Shown here piece after piece: positions 35,367 to 43,675 of a stretch of DNA of 64,000 nt; the first letter of the stretch is position 1; each line of letters opens with the position of its first letter. The notes under the pieces were generated by a model. That model searched no databases and was not told where the DNA came from. It worked only from the letters and a program-made list of their open reading frames with translations. Origin of the DNA: Rhizobiaceae bacterium (GTDB lineage: Bacteria > Pseudomonadota > Alphaproteobacteria > Rhizobiales > Rhizobiaceae); the NCBI GenBank assembly GCA_017643495.1, contig JAEPNK010000002.1, forward strand, positions 744,001 to 808,000, in the 5' to 3' direction. Both the position numbers and the translations under genes were made by a program.

Positions 35367-36094
35367 TAACGCCTCCGCCTGAAAAGGTTTTTGGCAGTCT
35401 CGCGCTTCAACCCCGCAATCGCCGACATCGGATCGAGTTCATTGGGACAGTAAAGCGAGCAACTTCCCATGGAGTGGCAGGAATGGCACCCGCCATCGCG
35501 GGATACCGCATCAAGGATCGCCTGTCCGTTTTCATTTTTCTGGTCATTGTAAAGTGTCCATGCCCGCTGAAGTGCAGCAGGCCCCAGATAGGCATCATTG
35601 TTTGCCACCGTGTCGCAAGCCGCATAGCAGACTGCACAATTGATGCATTCAATACCTGCATTGGCCCTGTTGCGCTCCTCGTCATTGGGCGTAACTTCCT
35701 GCATCGGGTCATGGCGTGTTCGTGTCGGATGGTGATACCCTTCAGCATCAACCCATTTGTCAAAAAACGGTGTCATGTCTGCCGCGAGGTCCTTGACCAC
35801 CGGGAGATTGCGCAAGGGTGCAATCGAAAGCGTATTTTTCCGGACGACTTTTTTGACATGGGTACGGCAGGTCCAGCGCGGTTCACCGTTTACCATCATG
35901 GCGCAACTGCCGCACATGCCGACCCGGCAGGCAAAGCGGTAGCTCAGCGTCGGATCAGAATTCTGCTGTATCCATGAAACAACATCCAGCACGGTCTGGT
36001 TTTCATAGGCAGGCACTTCGAATTCCTGCTCAAACTGCTCACCGCTGGTTCCCCGGCTGACCGTTACCTTGAGAGTGTTGTCTTTTTGATCCAC
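35366..36094 (-). CDS. Succinate dehydrogenase/fumarate reductase iron-sulfur subunit
   Basis: SdhB/FrdB homologue (242 aa). N-terminal [2Fe-2S] ferredoxin domain with FACRVGMCGSCAMMVNGEPR plus the fourth Cys in WTCRTH, and C-terminal [4Fe-4S]/[3Fe-4S] clusters in CINCAVCYAACDTV and CHSCHSMGSCSLYCPNELDP. Transfers electrons between the flavoprotein and quinone pool. First gene of a BCDA-hydratase operon; the iron-sulfur-first order differs from the usual sdhCDAB of the alphaproteobacterial TCA cycle, so this is likely a second, specialised complex. Confidence 0.92.
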   Translation of the reverse strand: MDQKDNTLKVTVSRGTSGEQFEQEFEVPAYENQTVLDVVSWIQQNSDPTLSYRFACRVGMCGSCAMMVNGEPRWTCRTHVKKVVRKNTLSIAPLRNLPVVKDLAADMTPFFDKWVDAEGYHHPTRTRHDPMQEVTPNDEERNRANAGIECINCAVCYAACDTVANNDAYLGPAALQRAWTLYNDQKNENGQAILDAVSRDGGCHSCHSMGSCSLYCPNELDPMSAIAGLKRETAKNLFRRRR

Positions 36095-36255
36095 TTGAAT
36101 TGCTCACCACACCGCAAAAATCGTTTCCGGACTTTATAACGTTGAGATAAAGTAACAGAAAGGAAATTTTTATTGAGCCTATTGTAAATAATACTTACGA
36201 TAAAGCAAACAATATGCTCGGCAGGGCAAAGTTCCAGACACAAGGAAAATCAGAA
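36095..36255. promoter_or_regulatory. Divergent sdhB-like / nitroreductase promoter region
   Basis: AT-rich 161-nt gap. On the plus strand TTGAGC (36173-36178), 17-nt spacer, TACGAT (36196-36201) is a plausible promoter for the nitroreductase gene. On the minus strand TATAAA within the AACGTTATAAAG segment is a candidate -10 for the Sdh/Frd-hydratase operon, without a good -35, hinting at activator dependence. No dyad stands out. Confidence 0.35.
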
Positions 36256-37071
36256 ATGGATCTCGAGTACAGGTATGGAGAGACGATCAAGACGGACAGG
36301 CAGTCCGCACATGCCGAACTGCTGAACACCATGCTGGACCGGGGTTCCTGTCGGAAATTCAGGAAAAATGCAGTGCCACGCGATCTGGTCAATCTCGCCT
36401 GCGCTGCTGCCATGGCCGCTCCGACAAAAAGCGACCTTCAACAGCGTGACATCATTCTGGTCGACGACCCGGGACTGAAAGAAGAAATTGCAGGGCTTGT
36501 AAGCGGGCAGACATGGGTGGCAGATGCCCCGTCACTCGCCGTCTTCTGCGGCAATAACCGTCGACAGCGGCTTGTCCACTCCATCCGCGGCCACCCTTTT
36601 GCTAACGACCACCTCGATGCCTTTTTCAATGCGGCCGTCGATGCAGCCATTGCCCTTTCCGCATTTGTAACGGCTGCCGAAGCATGTGGTCTTGGGTGCT
36701 GCCCGATCAGTGCGGTAAGAAATGAAGCCAGCGAGGTTAGCAAACTGCTGCACCTGCCGGACCATGTCTTCCCTGTCGCCGGGCTGGCATTCGGATACCC
36801 GGAAGCAGACAAGCCAGCAATCAGCATGCGTCTTCCCCTCTCCGCCACCGTTCATGAAAACTCTTATAAAGATCACGACATTGCCGCCGTCATCAGCACT
36901 TACGATGACAGAAGGGAAAAAGCCCAACCCTATGGCCAGCAACGCGCAACCGGGCATTTTGGAAAAGCGTCCTCCTATCCCTGGTCAGAAGACAAGGCCC
37001 GCCAGTATGCCTTGCCAGAGAGGGAAGACTTTGGCCAATTCGTGCGTTCAAAAGGCTTCAATCTGGACTGA
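36256..37071 (+). CDS. Nitroreductase-family flavoprotein (NfsA-like)
   Basis: FMN-dependent NAD(P)H oxidoreductase (271 aa). N-terminal RGSCRKFRKNAVPRDLVNLA with the FMN-phosphate-binding Arg, AAPTKSDLQQRDIILVD, the helical ALSAFVTAAEACGLGCCPIS segment and HVFPVAGLAFGYPEADKPAI are all NfsA/FRP-type features, as is the C-terminal arm Y-D-x-R-x-x-K. Start at 36256 is preferred over 36214 because the shorter form has the standard N-terminus. Lies between the divergent Sdh/Frd operon and a convergent LysR gene. Natural substrate unknown (quinone, nitroaromatic or flavin). Confidence 0.88.
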   Translation: MDLEYRYGETIKTDRQSAHAELLNTMLDRGSCRKFRKNAVPRDLVNLACAAAMAAPTKSDLQQRDIILVDDPGLKEEIAGLVSGQTWVADAPSLAVFCGNNRRQRLVHSIRGHPFANDHLDAFFNAAVDAAIALSAFVTAAEACGLGCCPISAVRNEASEVSKLLHLPDHVFPVAGLAFGYPEADKPAISMRLPLSATVHENSYKDHDIAAVISTYDDRREKAQPYGQQRATGHFGKASSYPWSEDKARQYALPEREDFGQFVRSKGFNLD

Positions 37072-37080
37072 CAATCCAGC

Positions 37081-38040
37081 TTACGTTTCGTCTTGTTTCA
37101 ATGTCTGGCTGTCATTCCCGAAAGTTCTGTCCGGATGCACCGGAATGCTGACCCGCTGCAATACATTGCGCAACTGGAGAATGAATGCTGCAGATGCCGG
37201 ACTCAGCGTCCGGTTGGACAGACAGGCATGCGATATGTCACGCGTTACTCTCGGAGTATTCAGGGCAATGGCAACAATGCCCCTGGCTTCTGCTCCAATC
37301 AGTGCACTGCGGGGCAGAATTGCCGTTCCCAGCCCTTTCGCCAGCATACCGAGAATGGTGGAAATCTGTTCAACTTCCCAGCGTGGCCTGTACGTGATGC
37401 CAGCCTGTTCAAACCCGCTATCCGTCAATTCCCGCAAGCCGCTGCCGCGCACAAGTGCAACCGAGGGATGACGTTCCGCATCTGCCCAGGAAGGGCTGTC
37501 AATTCGGGTCAATGCATGATCGTGCCGGCACAGGATCATCAATTCTTCCTGAAACAGCCTGGTTACCCGCAGATCAGCAGAACTCGAAGGTATCGTTCCG
37601 ATCGCGATATCCACCTGGTTCTCGCGCAAACGCTGCAACATCTGTTCCACGGTGACATCCGAAATCTCTACATGCACATCGGGATATTCTTCATTGAAGT
37701 CGGAAATCGCGTAAGGCAGCAGGGATCCGGCCATGTGGGGCGGACTGGCAATGCGGATCCGGCCACCACGCAACTCGGCAAGGGCGCGTACTTCGGAAAC
37801 CGCGTTTTCCAGTTCCCGCAAACTGCGTGAAGCACCTGCCTGAAACGCCATTCCGGCTTCAGACAGACAGACCGTCCGGGTTGTTCTGTCAAAAAGGGTC
37901 GCACCGACATTCTGCTCGAGATCGCGAATGGCTTGCGAAAGGGTCGGCTGGCTGAGACCGATGCGATCTGCCGCCTGTGTGAAGCTGCCGGTATCGGCAA
38001 GTGCCAGAAATCCCCTGACCTGACGAATGGTGATTTTCAT
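37081..38040 (-). CDS. LysR-family transcriptional regulator
   Basis: LTTR (319 aa). N-terminal helix-turn-helix VRGFLALADTGSFTQAADRI ... LSQPTLSQAIRDLEQNVGAT, a coiled linker helix (60-90) and a substrate-binding domain beginning GRIRIASPPHMAGSLLPYAI. Divergent from an alpha/beta hydrolase and TAXI TRAP operon; it probably controls them through AT-rich half-sites in the 157-nt gap (for example ATTTATAGAAAT near 38068). Effector unknown. Confidence 0.92.
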   Translation of the reverse strand: MKITIRQVRGFLALADTGSFTQAADRIGLSQPTLSQAIRDLEQNVGATLFDRTTRTVCLSEAGMAFQAGASRSLRELENAVSEVRALAELRGGRIRIASPPHMAGSLLPYAISDFNEEYPDVHVEISDVTVEQMLQRLRENQVDIAIGTIPSSSADLRVTRLFQEELMILCRHDHALTRIDSPSWADAERHPSVALVRGSGLRELTDSGFEQAGITYRPRWEVEQISTILGMLAKGLGTAILPRSALIGAEARGIVAIALNTPRVTRDISHACLSNRTLSPASAAFILQLRNVLQRVSIPVHPDRTFGNDSQTLKQDET

Positions 38041-38153
38041 GTGTATCCTGTTTGACTGGCTTGCTATTTATAGAAATATCCAATGAAAATATACAAAATA
38101 TCGGATAACTTTAAACCGGATCATCGCCTACACTGACAGGAAGGAGTTTTGGG

Positions 38154-38177
38154 GGACTGCGGAGGAGCAAGCAGTCC
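38154..38177 (+). promoter_or_regulatory. Leader hairpin exposing GGAGGA upstream of the hydrolase
   Basis: Perfect 7-bp stem GGACTGC / GCAGTCC whose 10-nt loop contains GGAGGA, without a start codon at proper spacing. It lies 33 nt upstream of the hydrolase gene in its 5' leader. Could be a translational or stability element; significance not established. Confidence 0.35.
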
Positions 38178-38209
38178 GGTCAACAATCCGCATTGGCTTG
38201 CCGGGAGGA

Positions 38210-39058
38210 ATGGTCATTTTGGAAACGGTTTTTGCCCACTACACGCAAAACGAGCTTGATCGCGCGTATGACCAGTCCATTCTTGTTCCAAATGTTGCCG
38301 ATTACACATATCGCTGGAACGAAGCCAGCAGGCAGTATCGTCAGTCATATCCGCCCGTCACTTTGCGCTACGGCACTGGCGATGATGAGCAGATAGATGT
38401 CTATCCGGGAAATCCCGGTGGCCCCGTACATTTCCACATTCATGGTGGCGCCTGGCGGTCTCTCAGCCGTTCAGAAAGCGGTTTTGTGGCAAAGGGGCTC
38501 GGCAGCAAAGGCGCAACCGTTGTCGTTGCCGGTTTTTCGCTGGTCCCGAACGTGACACTACACACACTGGTTGACCAGGTAAGACGTGCCTGCCTGTTTG
38601 TACACAGCACGCTGCAGGGTGCCGAGAGGGTTTTCATCTCCGGACATTCATCAGGAGCACATGTTGCACTTTGCCTGCTGGATCCCGACTGGTGGCAATC
38701 CTCCGGCATCGGCCCGGATGCAATTGCTGGCGCAGTACTGTCAAGCGGGCCATATGATCTACAACCGGTCAGGATGAGTGCAAGAAACAACTACCTGAAG
38801 CTGTCGGAGGAGGATGCCGAACGACTTACACCGGTAAGGCGGCTTGGCAACGAATTACCGCCTGTCAGCCTGTTCTGGGGCGATGGCGAACATGACGAGT
38901 TCAAGCGCCAGTCCATCTATCTGTCCGAGCAACTTGGCAACCGGGCTACCGCCACTGAAATTGCCGGCCGGAACCATTTCGACATGTATTCGGATTTTGG
39001 TGATCCGGGTTCAGCGATTGTCCGGACGGCGCTTGACCAGATGCATAAACAGGGTTGA
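38210..39058 (+). CDS. Alpha/beta hydrolase, kynurenine formamidase-like
   Basis: Cytosolic serine hydrolase (282 aa). Oxyanion-hole motif HIHGGAW at residues 76-82, nucleophile S148 in GHSSGAH, acid in WGDGEHDE and catalytic His in GRNHFDMY, the triad order of the esterase/arylformamidase (HSL-like) group. ATG at 38210 abuts GGGAGGA with no spacer; TTG at 38219 would be properly spaced (9 nt), and TTG at 38198 is also in frame, so the exact start is uncertain. Directly upstream of a TAXI TRAP system (26 nt), suggesting it hydrolyses an imported amide or ester. Confidence 0.88.
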   Translation: MVILETVFAHYTQNELDRAYDQSILVPNVADYTYRWNEASRQYRQSYPPVTLRYGTGDDEQIDVYPGNPGGPVHFHIHGGAWRSLSRSESGFVAKGLGSKGATVVVAGFSLVPNVTLHTLVDQVRRACLFVHSTLQGAERVFISGHSSGAHVALCLLDPDWWQSSGIGPDAIAGAVLSSGPYDLQPVRMSARNNYLKLSEEDAERLTPVRRLGNELPPVSLFWGDGEHDEFKRQSIYLSEQLGNRATATEIAGRNHFDMYSDFGDPGSAIVRTALDQMHKQG

Positions 39059-39083
39059 AACAAAAAAGAGAGAGGGAAATGAA

Positions 39084-40031
39084 ATGAAAAAGATCATAGC
39101 TGCATTGGCACTGGCATTCTGCGTGAATGCACAGGCAAAGGCCGAACCGGTTGCAATTGGCACCCTGCCACAAGGCTCGCTCGGGTTCTCAATAGCAAGC
39201 GGCATCGCACAAGTCGCTTCTGAAAAGGCTGGCATCAACGCCCGTGCGGTTGGCCAGGGTGGTTCATCGGTTTTCATCCCCGCCCTCAATCGCGGAGAAA
39301 TTGCCTTTTCCACCTCAAATACATTCGAGGCAGTTTTTGCTGTAACCGGCACAGGCAATTTCGAGGGTCGCCCCAATCCGGATGTTCGCGCAGCCGCGTT
39401 CATCCAGCCCTTTGCGGTCGGATTGATGGTTTCAGCAGACAGTGACATCCAAAACGTGACAGACCTGAAAGGCAAGCCGTTTCCTGTCGGCTATGCCCGC
39501 CAAAAACTGGTAAAGGTCATTCAGGATGCAATCTTTGAAGCTGCCGGCATGTCGGAAGCGGATATCGAAGGAGTGCCGGTTGCCAACTTTGTCGAAGGTG
39601 CAGGACTGCTCACACAGGGCACGGTTTCTGGCGTCCTCTTGGCACCTGGTTCCGGCGTGGTCAAAAAGAACCATGCCCTGAAACCGGTACGCTTTATCTC
39701 CGTTCCTGAAGGCGAAGAAGCCGCCAAGACAATACAGGAAAAACTCCCCGGCAGTTTCATCCGCGAAGTAAAGCCGTCCAAGCGCATGCCCGAGATTGCC
39801 GAACCGGTAAACCTGGTTGGTTACCAGTATGCATTGCTGACAAACAAGGATGTGAGCGAGGAAACCGTCTACAACATGGTCAAGGCGGTATACGAGAACA
39901 AGGAAATGCTCGTTGGTTCCCACGGTTCTTTCCGCGGGTTTGATCCGGCCAAGATGGCAACACGGGCAAAACAGGTTGAATTTCACCCTGGCGCCATTCG
40001 CTTTTACAAGGAAATCGGCATCTGGGAATAA
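39084..40031 (+). CDS. TAXI-family TRAP transporter solute-binding protein
   Basis: Periplasmic receptor (315 aa) of the TAXI (TRAP-associated extracytoplasmic immunogenic) family, distinct from DctP. Signal peptide MKKIIAALALAFCVNAQAKA, then PVAIGTLPQGSLGFSIASGI. Strong ribosome site AGAGAGGGAAA precedes the ATG at 39084. The open frame extends back into the hydrolase gene, which is an artefact. TAXI receptors pair with fused QM permeases, as found here. Ligand unknown; the family has few characterised members. Confidence 0.9.
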   Translation: MKKIIAALALAFCVNAQAKAEPVAIGTLPQGSLGFSIASGIAQVASEKAGINARAVGQGGSSVFIPALNRGEIAFSTSNTFEAVFAVTGTGNFEGRPNPDVRAAAFIQPFAVGLMVSADSDIQNVTDLKGKPFPVGYARQKLVKVIQDAIFEAAGMSEADIEGVPVANFVEGAGLLTQGTVSGVLLAPGSGVVKKNHALKPVRFISVPEGEEAAKTIQEKLPGSFIREVKPSKRMPEIAEPVNLVGYQYALLTNKDVSEETVYNMVKAVYENKEMLVGSHGSFRGFDPAKMATRAKQVEFHPGAIRFYKEIGIWE

Positions 40032-40052
40032 CGGCAGGTAAAGAGACAGGAC

Positions 40053-41864
40053 ATGTCGCATAACCCGCAGACCCGCAGGGATTGGACCGCCATGTTTTCA
40101 GCGGTTCTTTCCAATCTGCTGGTCCTGCTTGCCGTATGTTGGGCAGCGGGAGTTCACCGCACGCTGGGAATACAGGTCTATACCGAGCAGTTTCTCGCGC
40201 TCATGCTGGCGCTCGCTCTGGCCCTGACCTTCCTGAACAACCGGCTTCCTGTCCTGCCAGCGGTTGACTGGCTGCTTACAATCCTGGCCCTTGCAGGCGG
40301 ATGCTGGCTGGCAGTTACCTATCCGTGGCTGTCAATCGAGTCGTCAATAAATCCTGCCATCGGCCTGCCAGCAGCCATTCCGCTGCTTGTAACCCTTGTG
40401 GAAGCCTTGAGAAGGGCCGGAGGCCTGCCCCTGACCATCATAATTCTGCTGTTCCTTGTCTATGGATACTTCGGCAGCAACCTATCAGGAGAGTTCCAGG
40501 CACTAGCAGTTGCCCCCGAACGGCTGACCGTACAACTGGCTCTCGATACCAACGGAGTATTGGGAACGCCGCTCTTCATAGCGGCCACTGTGGTGGTCGT
40601 CTTTGTTGCATTCGGGCGCCTGCTTGAACATTTTGGTGGCGCTGATTTTTTCACCAGGCTTGCCGCGATTGCGATGGGTGGTTTTCGTGGTGGCGCAGCC
40701 AAGGTATCCATCTTGGCCTCTTCGCTTTTCGGATCGATTTCCGGCAGTGCCGTTTCAAACGTTGCCACAACAGGGGTCGTGACCATCCCGTTGATGAAAC
40801 AGTCCGGTTTCAGGGCACGTACCGCCGCCGGGATCGAAGCAGTGGCTTCCACCGGGGGACAACTCATGCCGCCGGTAATGGGGGCATCTGCCTTCCTGAT
40901 GGCTGAATTCCTGGAAGTTCCCTATTCCGAGGTTGTGATCGCAGCCATCATCCCTGCCCTGCTGTATTACCTTGCACTGTTTTTTCTGGCCGATCTGGTT
41001 GCAGCCCGCAACGGCATTGGCGGCATTGATCACGAGACAGGCGATCAGCCGGTACCATTGATGCGCGGGCTCCCTTTCCTGTTGCCTTTTGCTGCACTTG
41101 TTCTTTGCCTTTTCGTGCTCAATTATCCGCCTGCCCTGGCCGGGCTGGTTGCAGCACTTGTTTTGCTCGCCGCAGGGTTTTTCCTTCCCCGCGGTCTGTC
41201 ATTGCTGAAACCTGCCGCGCTTTGGCGGGCAGTGGCACAGGCAGGCAAACCCCTGTCCCAGATACTGGTTATTACCGCAGCAGCCGGCATTGTCATCGGT
41301 GTACTGAATGAAACCGGCCTGAGCTTCGGCCTGACAAGTTCCCTTGCCCGGCTTGCCGGTGAGAGTGTCCTTGGTCTTCTGGTTCTGTCCGCCCTCATAT
41401 CGATCGTTCTGGGCATGGGTATGCCGACAATCGCCGTCTACGTGTTGCTGGCAAGCCTCGTTGCCCCTGCCCTTGTCCGGCTGGGTATCGAGCCGATTGC
41501 CGCTCACCTGTTTGTCCTTTACTTCGGAATGATGAGCATGATCACGCCACCCGTTGCCATTGCGGCTTTCGCGGCAGCAACGCTAAGCAATTCAGACCCA
41601 ATGCGGACAGGCTTTGAAGCAATGAAGTTCGGCTGGCCAGCCTATGTGCTGCCCTTTGCATTTGCCATCAATCCGGCGCTGATCCTTAACGGGACAGGAG
41701 CAGGACAGTCCATACTGGCCATTACAACCGCGACCATCGGTATTCTGGCTGTATCGATGGCCATAATCGGTCATGCGAAACGACCATTGTCCCTTCCGGT
41801 TCGACTGGTCATCTTGCTTGCAGGCATCGCATTTATTGCCTGGCCGTTCGTGAAGATCCTCTGA
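40053..41864 (+). CDS. TRAP transporter fused permease (DctQM-type)
   Basis: Integral membrane protein (603 aa) in which the small and large TRAP permease parts are one polypeptide, the rule for TAXI systems. Residues about 15-150 form the Q-like four-span region; the remainder is M-like with SSLFGSISGSAVSNVATTGV, TGGQLMPPVMGASAFLMAEF, MGMPTIAVYVLLASLVAPAL and MSMITPPVAIAAFA signatures. Starts 21 nt after the receptor gene. No terminator is obvious downstream before the glycine riboswitch. Confidence 0.93.
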   Translation: MSHNPQTRRDWTAMFSAVLSNLLVLLAVCWAAGVHRTLGIQVYTEQFLALMLALALALTFLNNRLPVLPAVDWLLTILALAGGCWLAVTYPWLSIESSINPAIGLPAAIPLLVTLVEALRRAGGLPLTIIILLFLVYGYFGSNLSGEFQALAVAPERLTVQLALDTNGVLGTPLFIAATVVVVFVAFGRLLEHFGGADFFTRLAAIAMGGFRGGAAKVSILASSLFGSISGSAVSNVATTGVVTIPLMKQSGFRARTAAGIEAVASTGGQLMPPVMGASAFLMAEFLEVPYSEVVIAAIIPALLYYLALFFLADLVAARNGIGGIDHETGDQPVPLMRGLPFLLPFAALVLCLFVLNYPPALAGLVAALVLLAAGFFLPRGLSLLKPAALWRAVAQAGKPLSQILVITAAAGIVIGVLNETGLSFGLTSSLARLAGESVLGLLVLSALISIVLGMGMPTIAVYVLLASLVAPALVRLGIEPIAAHLFVLYFGMMSMITPPVAIAAFAAATLSNSDPMRTGFEAMKFGWPAYVLPFAFAINPALILNGTGAGQSILAITTATIGILAVSMAIIGHAKRPLSLPVRLVILLAGIAFIAWPFVKIL

Positions 41865-41973
41865 TCGGGAACCGTCTTATCCCCGGTCACGTATGGCAGT
41901 TGCAAAAAAAGCCTTGCAGTATTCACGAAACAAAAGCTACTAATTACGACATAAGCCATCCGTTTTACGGAGC

Positions 41974-42151
41974 ATGAACGAGAGAGCGCGATGTAACTGC
42001 GTTGATCGCCGCCGAAGGTGAAAACACCCATAATCTCTCAGGCAAAAGGATCGTTCATGTTTAAGGCACTCTGGAAAGTCGGGCTTGTCCCGCGCCGAAG
42101 GTGTTAAGTGATCGCGCAAGCGGTCGCGAGTCTCTCAGGCACATGACAGAG
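41974..42151 (+). ncRNA. Tandem glycine riboswitch
   Basis: Two consecutive glycine aptamers upstream of gcvTHP. Aptamer 1 (41974-42058) is closed by a perfect 8-bp P1 (ATGAACGA / TCGTTCAT) and has the core GCCGAAGG at 42011-42018 and CTCTCAGGCA near 42035. Aptamer 2 (42069-42151) is closed by CTCTG / CAGAG and repeats GCCGAAGG at 42094-42101 and CTCTCAGGCAC at 42132-42142. Both copies of these conserved elements and the short linker are classical. Glycine binding is expected to switch on expression of the glycine cleavage operon. Confidence 0.95.
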
Positions 42152-42158
42152 GGGTTTG

Positions 42159-42178
42159 GGCAACGCAACCGCGTTGCC
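42159..42178 (+). promoter_or_regulatory. Putative riboswitch expression-platform hairpin
   Basis: Perfect 8-bp stem GGCAACGC / GCGTTGCC with a 4-nt loop, 7 nt after aptamer 2 and upstream of the gcvT ribosome site (GAGAGG near 42196). No U-run follows, so control is more likely translational or by an alternative pairing than by simple termination. The region 41865-41973 before the aptamers holds a weak TTGCAG-N17-CTACTA promoter-like pair and nothing else clear. Confidence 0.55.
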
Positions 42179-42205
42179 GGGTCCTGATGCGTGTCGAGAG
42201 GTCAT

Positions 42206-43279
42206 ATGAAACGAACGCCGATTTATGAACTGCATGTCGAGCAAGGCGCGAAGATGGGGGAGTATGCCGGCTGGGAAATGCCGCTTTTCTACCCGCTTGG
42301 CGTAAAGTCGGAACATCTACACACCCGTGAGAAAGCCGGTCTTTTTGACATCTCGCACATGATGCATGTCGAGGTGACCGGCAAGGATGCTGGCGCCTAT
42401 CTCGGGCATCTTTGCCCCTGTGAACCAGCAAGCCAAGAGGTTGGCCAGGCCCGCTATACGTTTTTTCTGAACGAAGACGCAGGGATCATTGATGACCTGA
42501 TCATCACCCGTCTGGCCGATGACCGGTATCTTGTTGTGGCCAATGCGGGCTGCGCGGAAAAGGATTTCGCCCACATGGAAGCCCATTTGCATGGCTTCGA
42601 TGTATCGCTCAACCGGCGCGACTGCGGTTTCCTTGCCCTGCAGGGCCCCGAAGCTGAAGCCGTACTCTCCGATGCCGGGTTTGCGGTGGACAGCATGCGC
42701 TTCATGACAGGAACAGAACCCTCGCAAGGATGGTTTCTTTCCAGAACAGGCTATACCGGTGAAGACGGCTTCGAAATCGCGATGCCGTCCGGTGAATTGC
42801 CTGAATTTGCCGTAAAACTCTCCGGTGACCGCCGGGTGGAATGGGTTGGTCTGGCTGCACGCGATTCCCTGCGGCTGGAAGCAGGCCTTTCCCTTTATGG
42901 TCAGGATCTCGATGAGACCATTACCCCGCATGAAGCAGCCCTGATGTGGGCAATCCCGAAAGAATTGCGTGAAAACGGAAAATTCGTTGGTGCAGATGCA
43001 CTGGCCAACAAACTTGCTGCAGGCAGAACCAGGCAGCGACTGGGACTGCTGCCTGATGGACGGCCCGTTCGCGCTGGAAGCACGCTGGTGAATGAAGCAG
43101 GCGAGGAAATCGGCACGGTTACTTCGGGTGGTTTTGGACCGACCCTGGGTGCCCCGATGGCACTTGGCCTGGTCTCATGCGATGCAGCGGACAAGCCGAT
43201 CTTTGCAGACATGCGCGGAAAGAAAGTGGCAATGACAAGAACCACCCTGCCCTTCGTGCCCAACAATTACAAACGTTAA
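42206..43279 (+). CDS. gcvT: Glycine cleavage system T protein (aminomethyltransferase)
   Basis: T protein (357 aa) transferring the aminomethyl carbon from lipoyl-H protein to tetrahydrofolate, releasing ammonia. Recognised by MKRTPIYELHVEQGAKMGEY near the start, GLFDISHMMHVEVTGKDA, LNEDAGIIDDLIITRL, TGYTGEDGFEIAMPS and the C-terminal EIGTVTSGGFGPTLGAPMAL. ATG at 42206 has GAGAGG upstream; a GTG at 42191 is in frame but less likely. Placed directly after the riboswitch. The GcvT fold is shared with DMSP demethylase, but context with gcvH and gcvP settles the role. Confidence 0.96.
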   Translation: MKRTPIYELHVEQGAKMGEYAGWEMPLFYPLGVKSEHLHTREKAGLFDISHMMHVEVTGKDAGAYLGHLCPCEPASQEVGQARYTFFLNEDAGIIDDLIITRLADDRYLVVANAGCAEKDFAHMEAHLHGFDVSLNRRDCGFLALQGPEAEAVLSDAGFAVDSMRFMTGTEPSQGWFLSRTGYTGEDGFEIAMPSGELPEFAVKLSGDRRVEWVGLAARDSLRLEAGLSLYGQDLDETITPHEAALMWAIPKELRENGKFVGADALANKLAAGRTRQRLGLLPDGRPVRAGSTLVNEAGEEIGTVTSGGFGPTLGAPMALGLVSCDAADKPIFADMRGKKVAMTRTTLPFVPNNYKR

Positions 43280-43294
43280 ACCGGAGAGAGTTTC

Positions 43295-43663
43295 ATGGCT
43301 GACATTTATTTTACCGAAGAACATGAGTGGCTGAAAGTCGAGGACGGCGTTGCCACTGTCGGCATTACCGACCACGCACAGGAGCAACTTGGCGACCTTG
43401 TATTTGTTGAACTTCCGGACGTGGGCCGCACCCTCAAAAAGGACGAGGAGGGAGCAGTTGTTGAATCCGTGAAAGCAGCCTCGGATGTGTATGCCCCCGC
43501 ATCCGGTGAGGTTGTTGAAATCAACGAAGCCGTCAGCAGTGAGGCCGAACTGGTCAACCGTGAAGCCGAAGGCAATGGCTGGCTTTACAAGATGAAACTG
43601 TCAGACCCTTCCGAACTGGAAGGCCTGATGGACCGTGAAGCATACACAAACTTTATCGCGTAA
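43295..43663 (+). CDS. gcvH: Glycine cleavage system H protein
   Basis: Lipoyl carrier protein (122 aa). [19 protein letters not shown] carries the lipoylated Lys at K60; [20 protein letters not shown] and the C-terminal [16 protein letters not shown] are family landmarks. Good AGAGAG ribosome site. Lies between gcvT and gcvP, 12 nt before the latter, and shuttles the aminomethyl group between P, T and L proteins. Confidence 0.97.
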   Translation: MADIYFTEEHEWLKVEDGVATVGITDHAQEQLGDLVFVELPDVGRTLKKDEEGAVVESVKAASDVYAPASGEVVEINEAVSSEAELVNREAEGNGWLYKMKLSDPSELEGLMDREAYTNFIA

Positions 43664-43675
43664 CCGGAGACAGCC

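Noticed and set aside
42206..43279. gcvT considered as a DMSP demethylase (dmdA), given the DmdB-like ligase later
   Set aside because: It is immediately downstream of a glycine riboswitch and upstream of gcvH and gcvP, so the glycine cleavage role is decisive.
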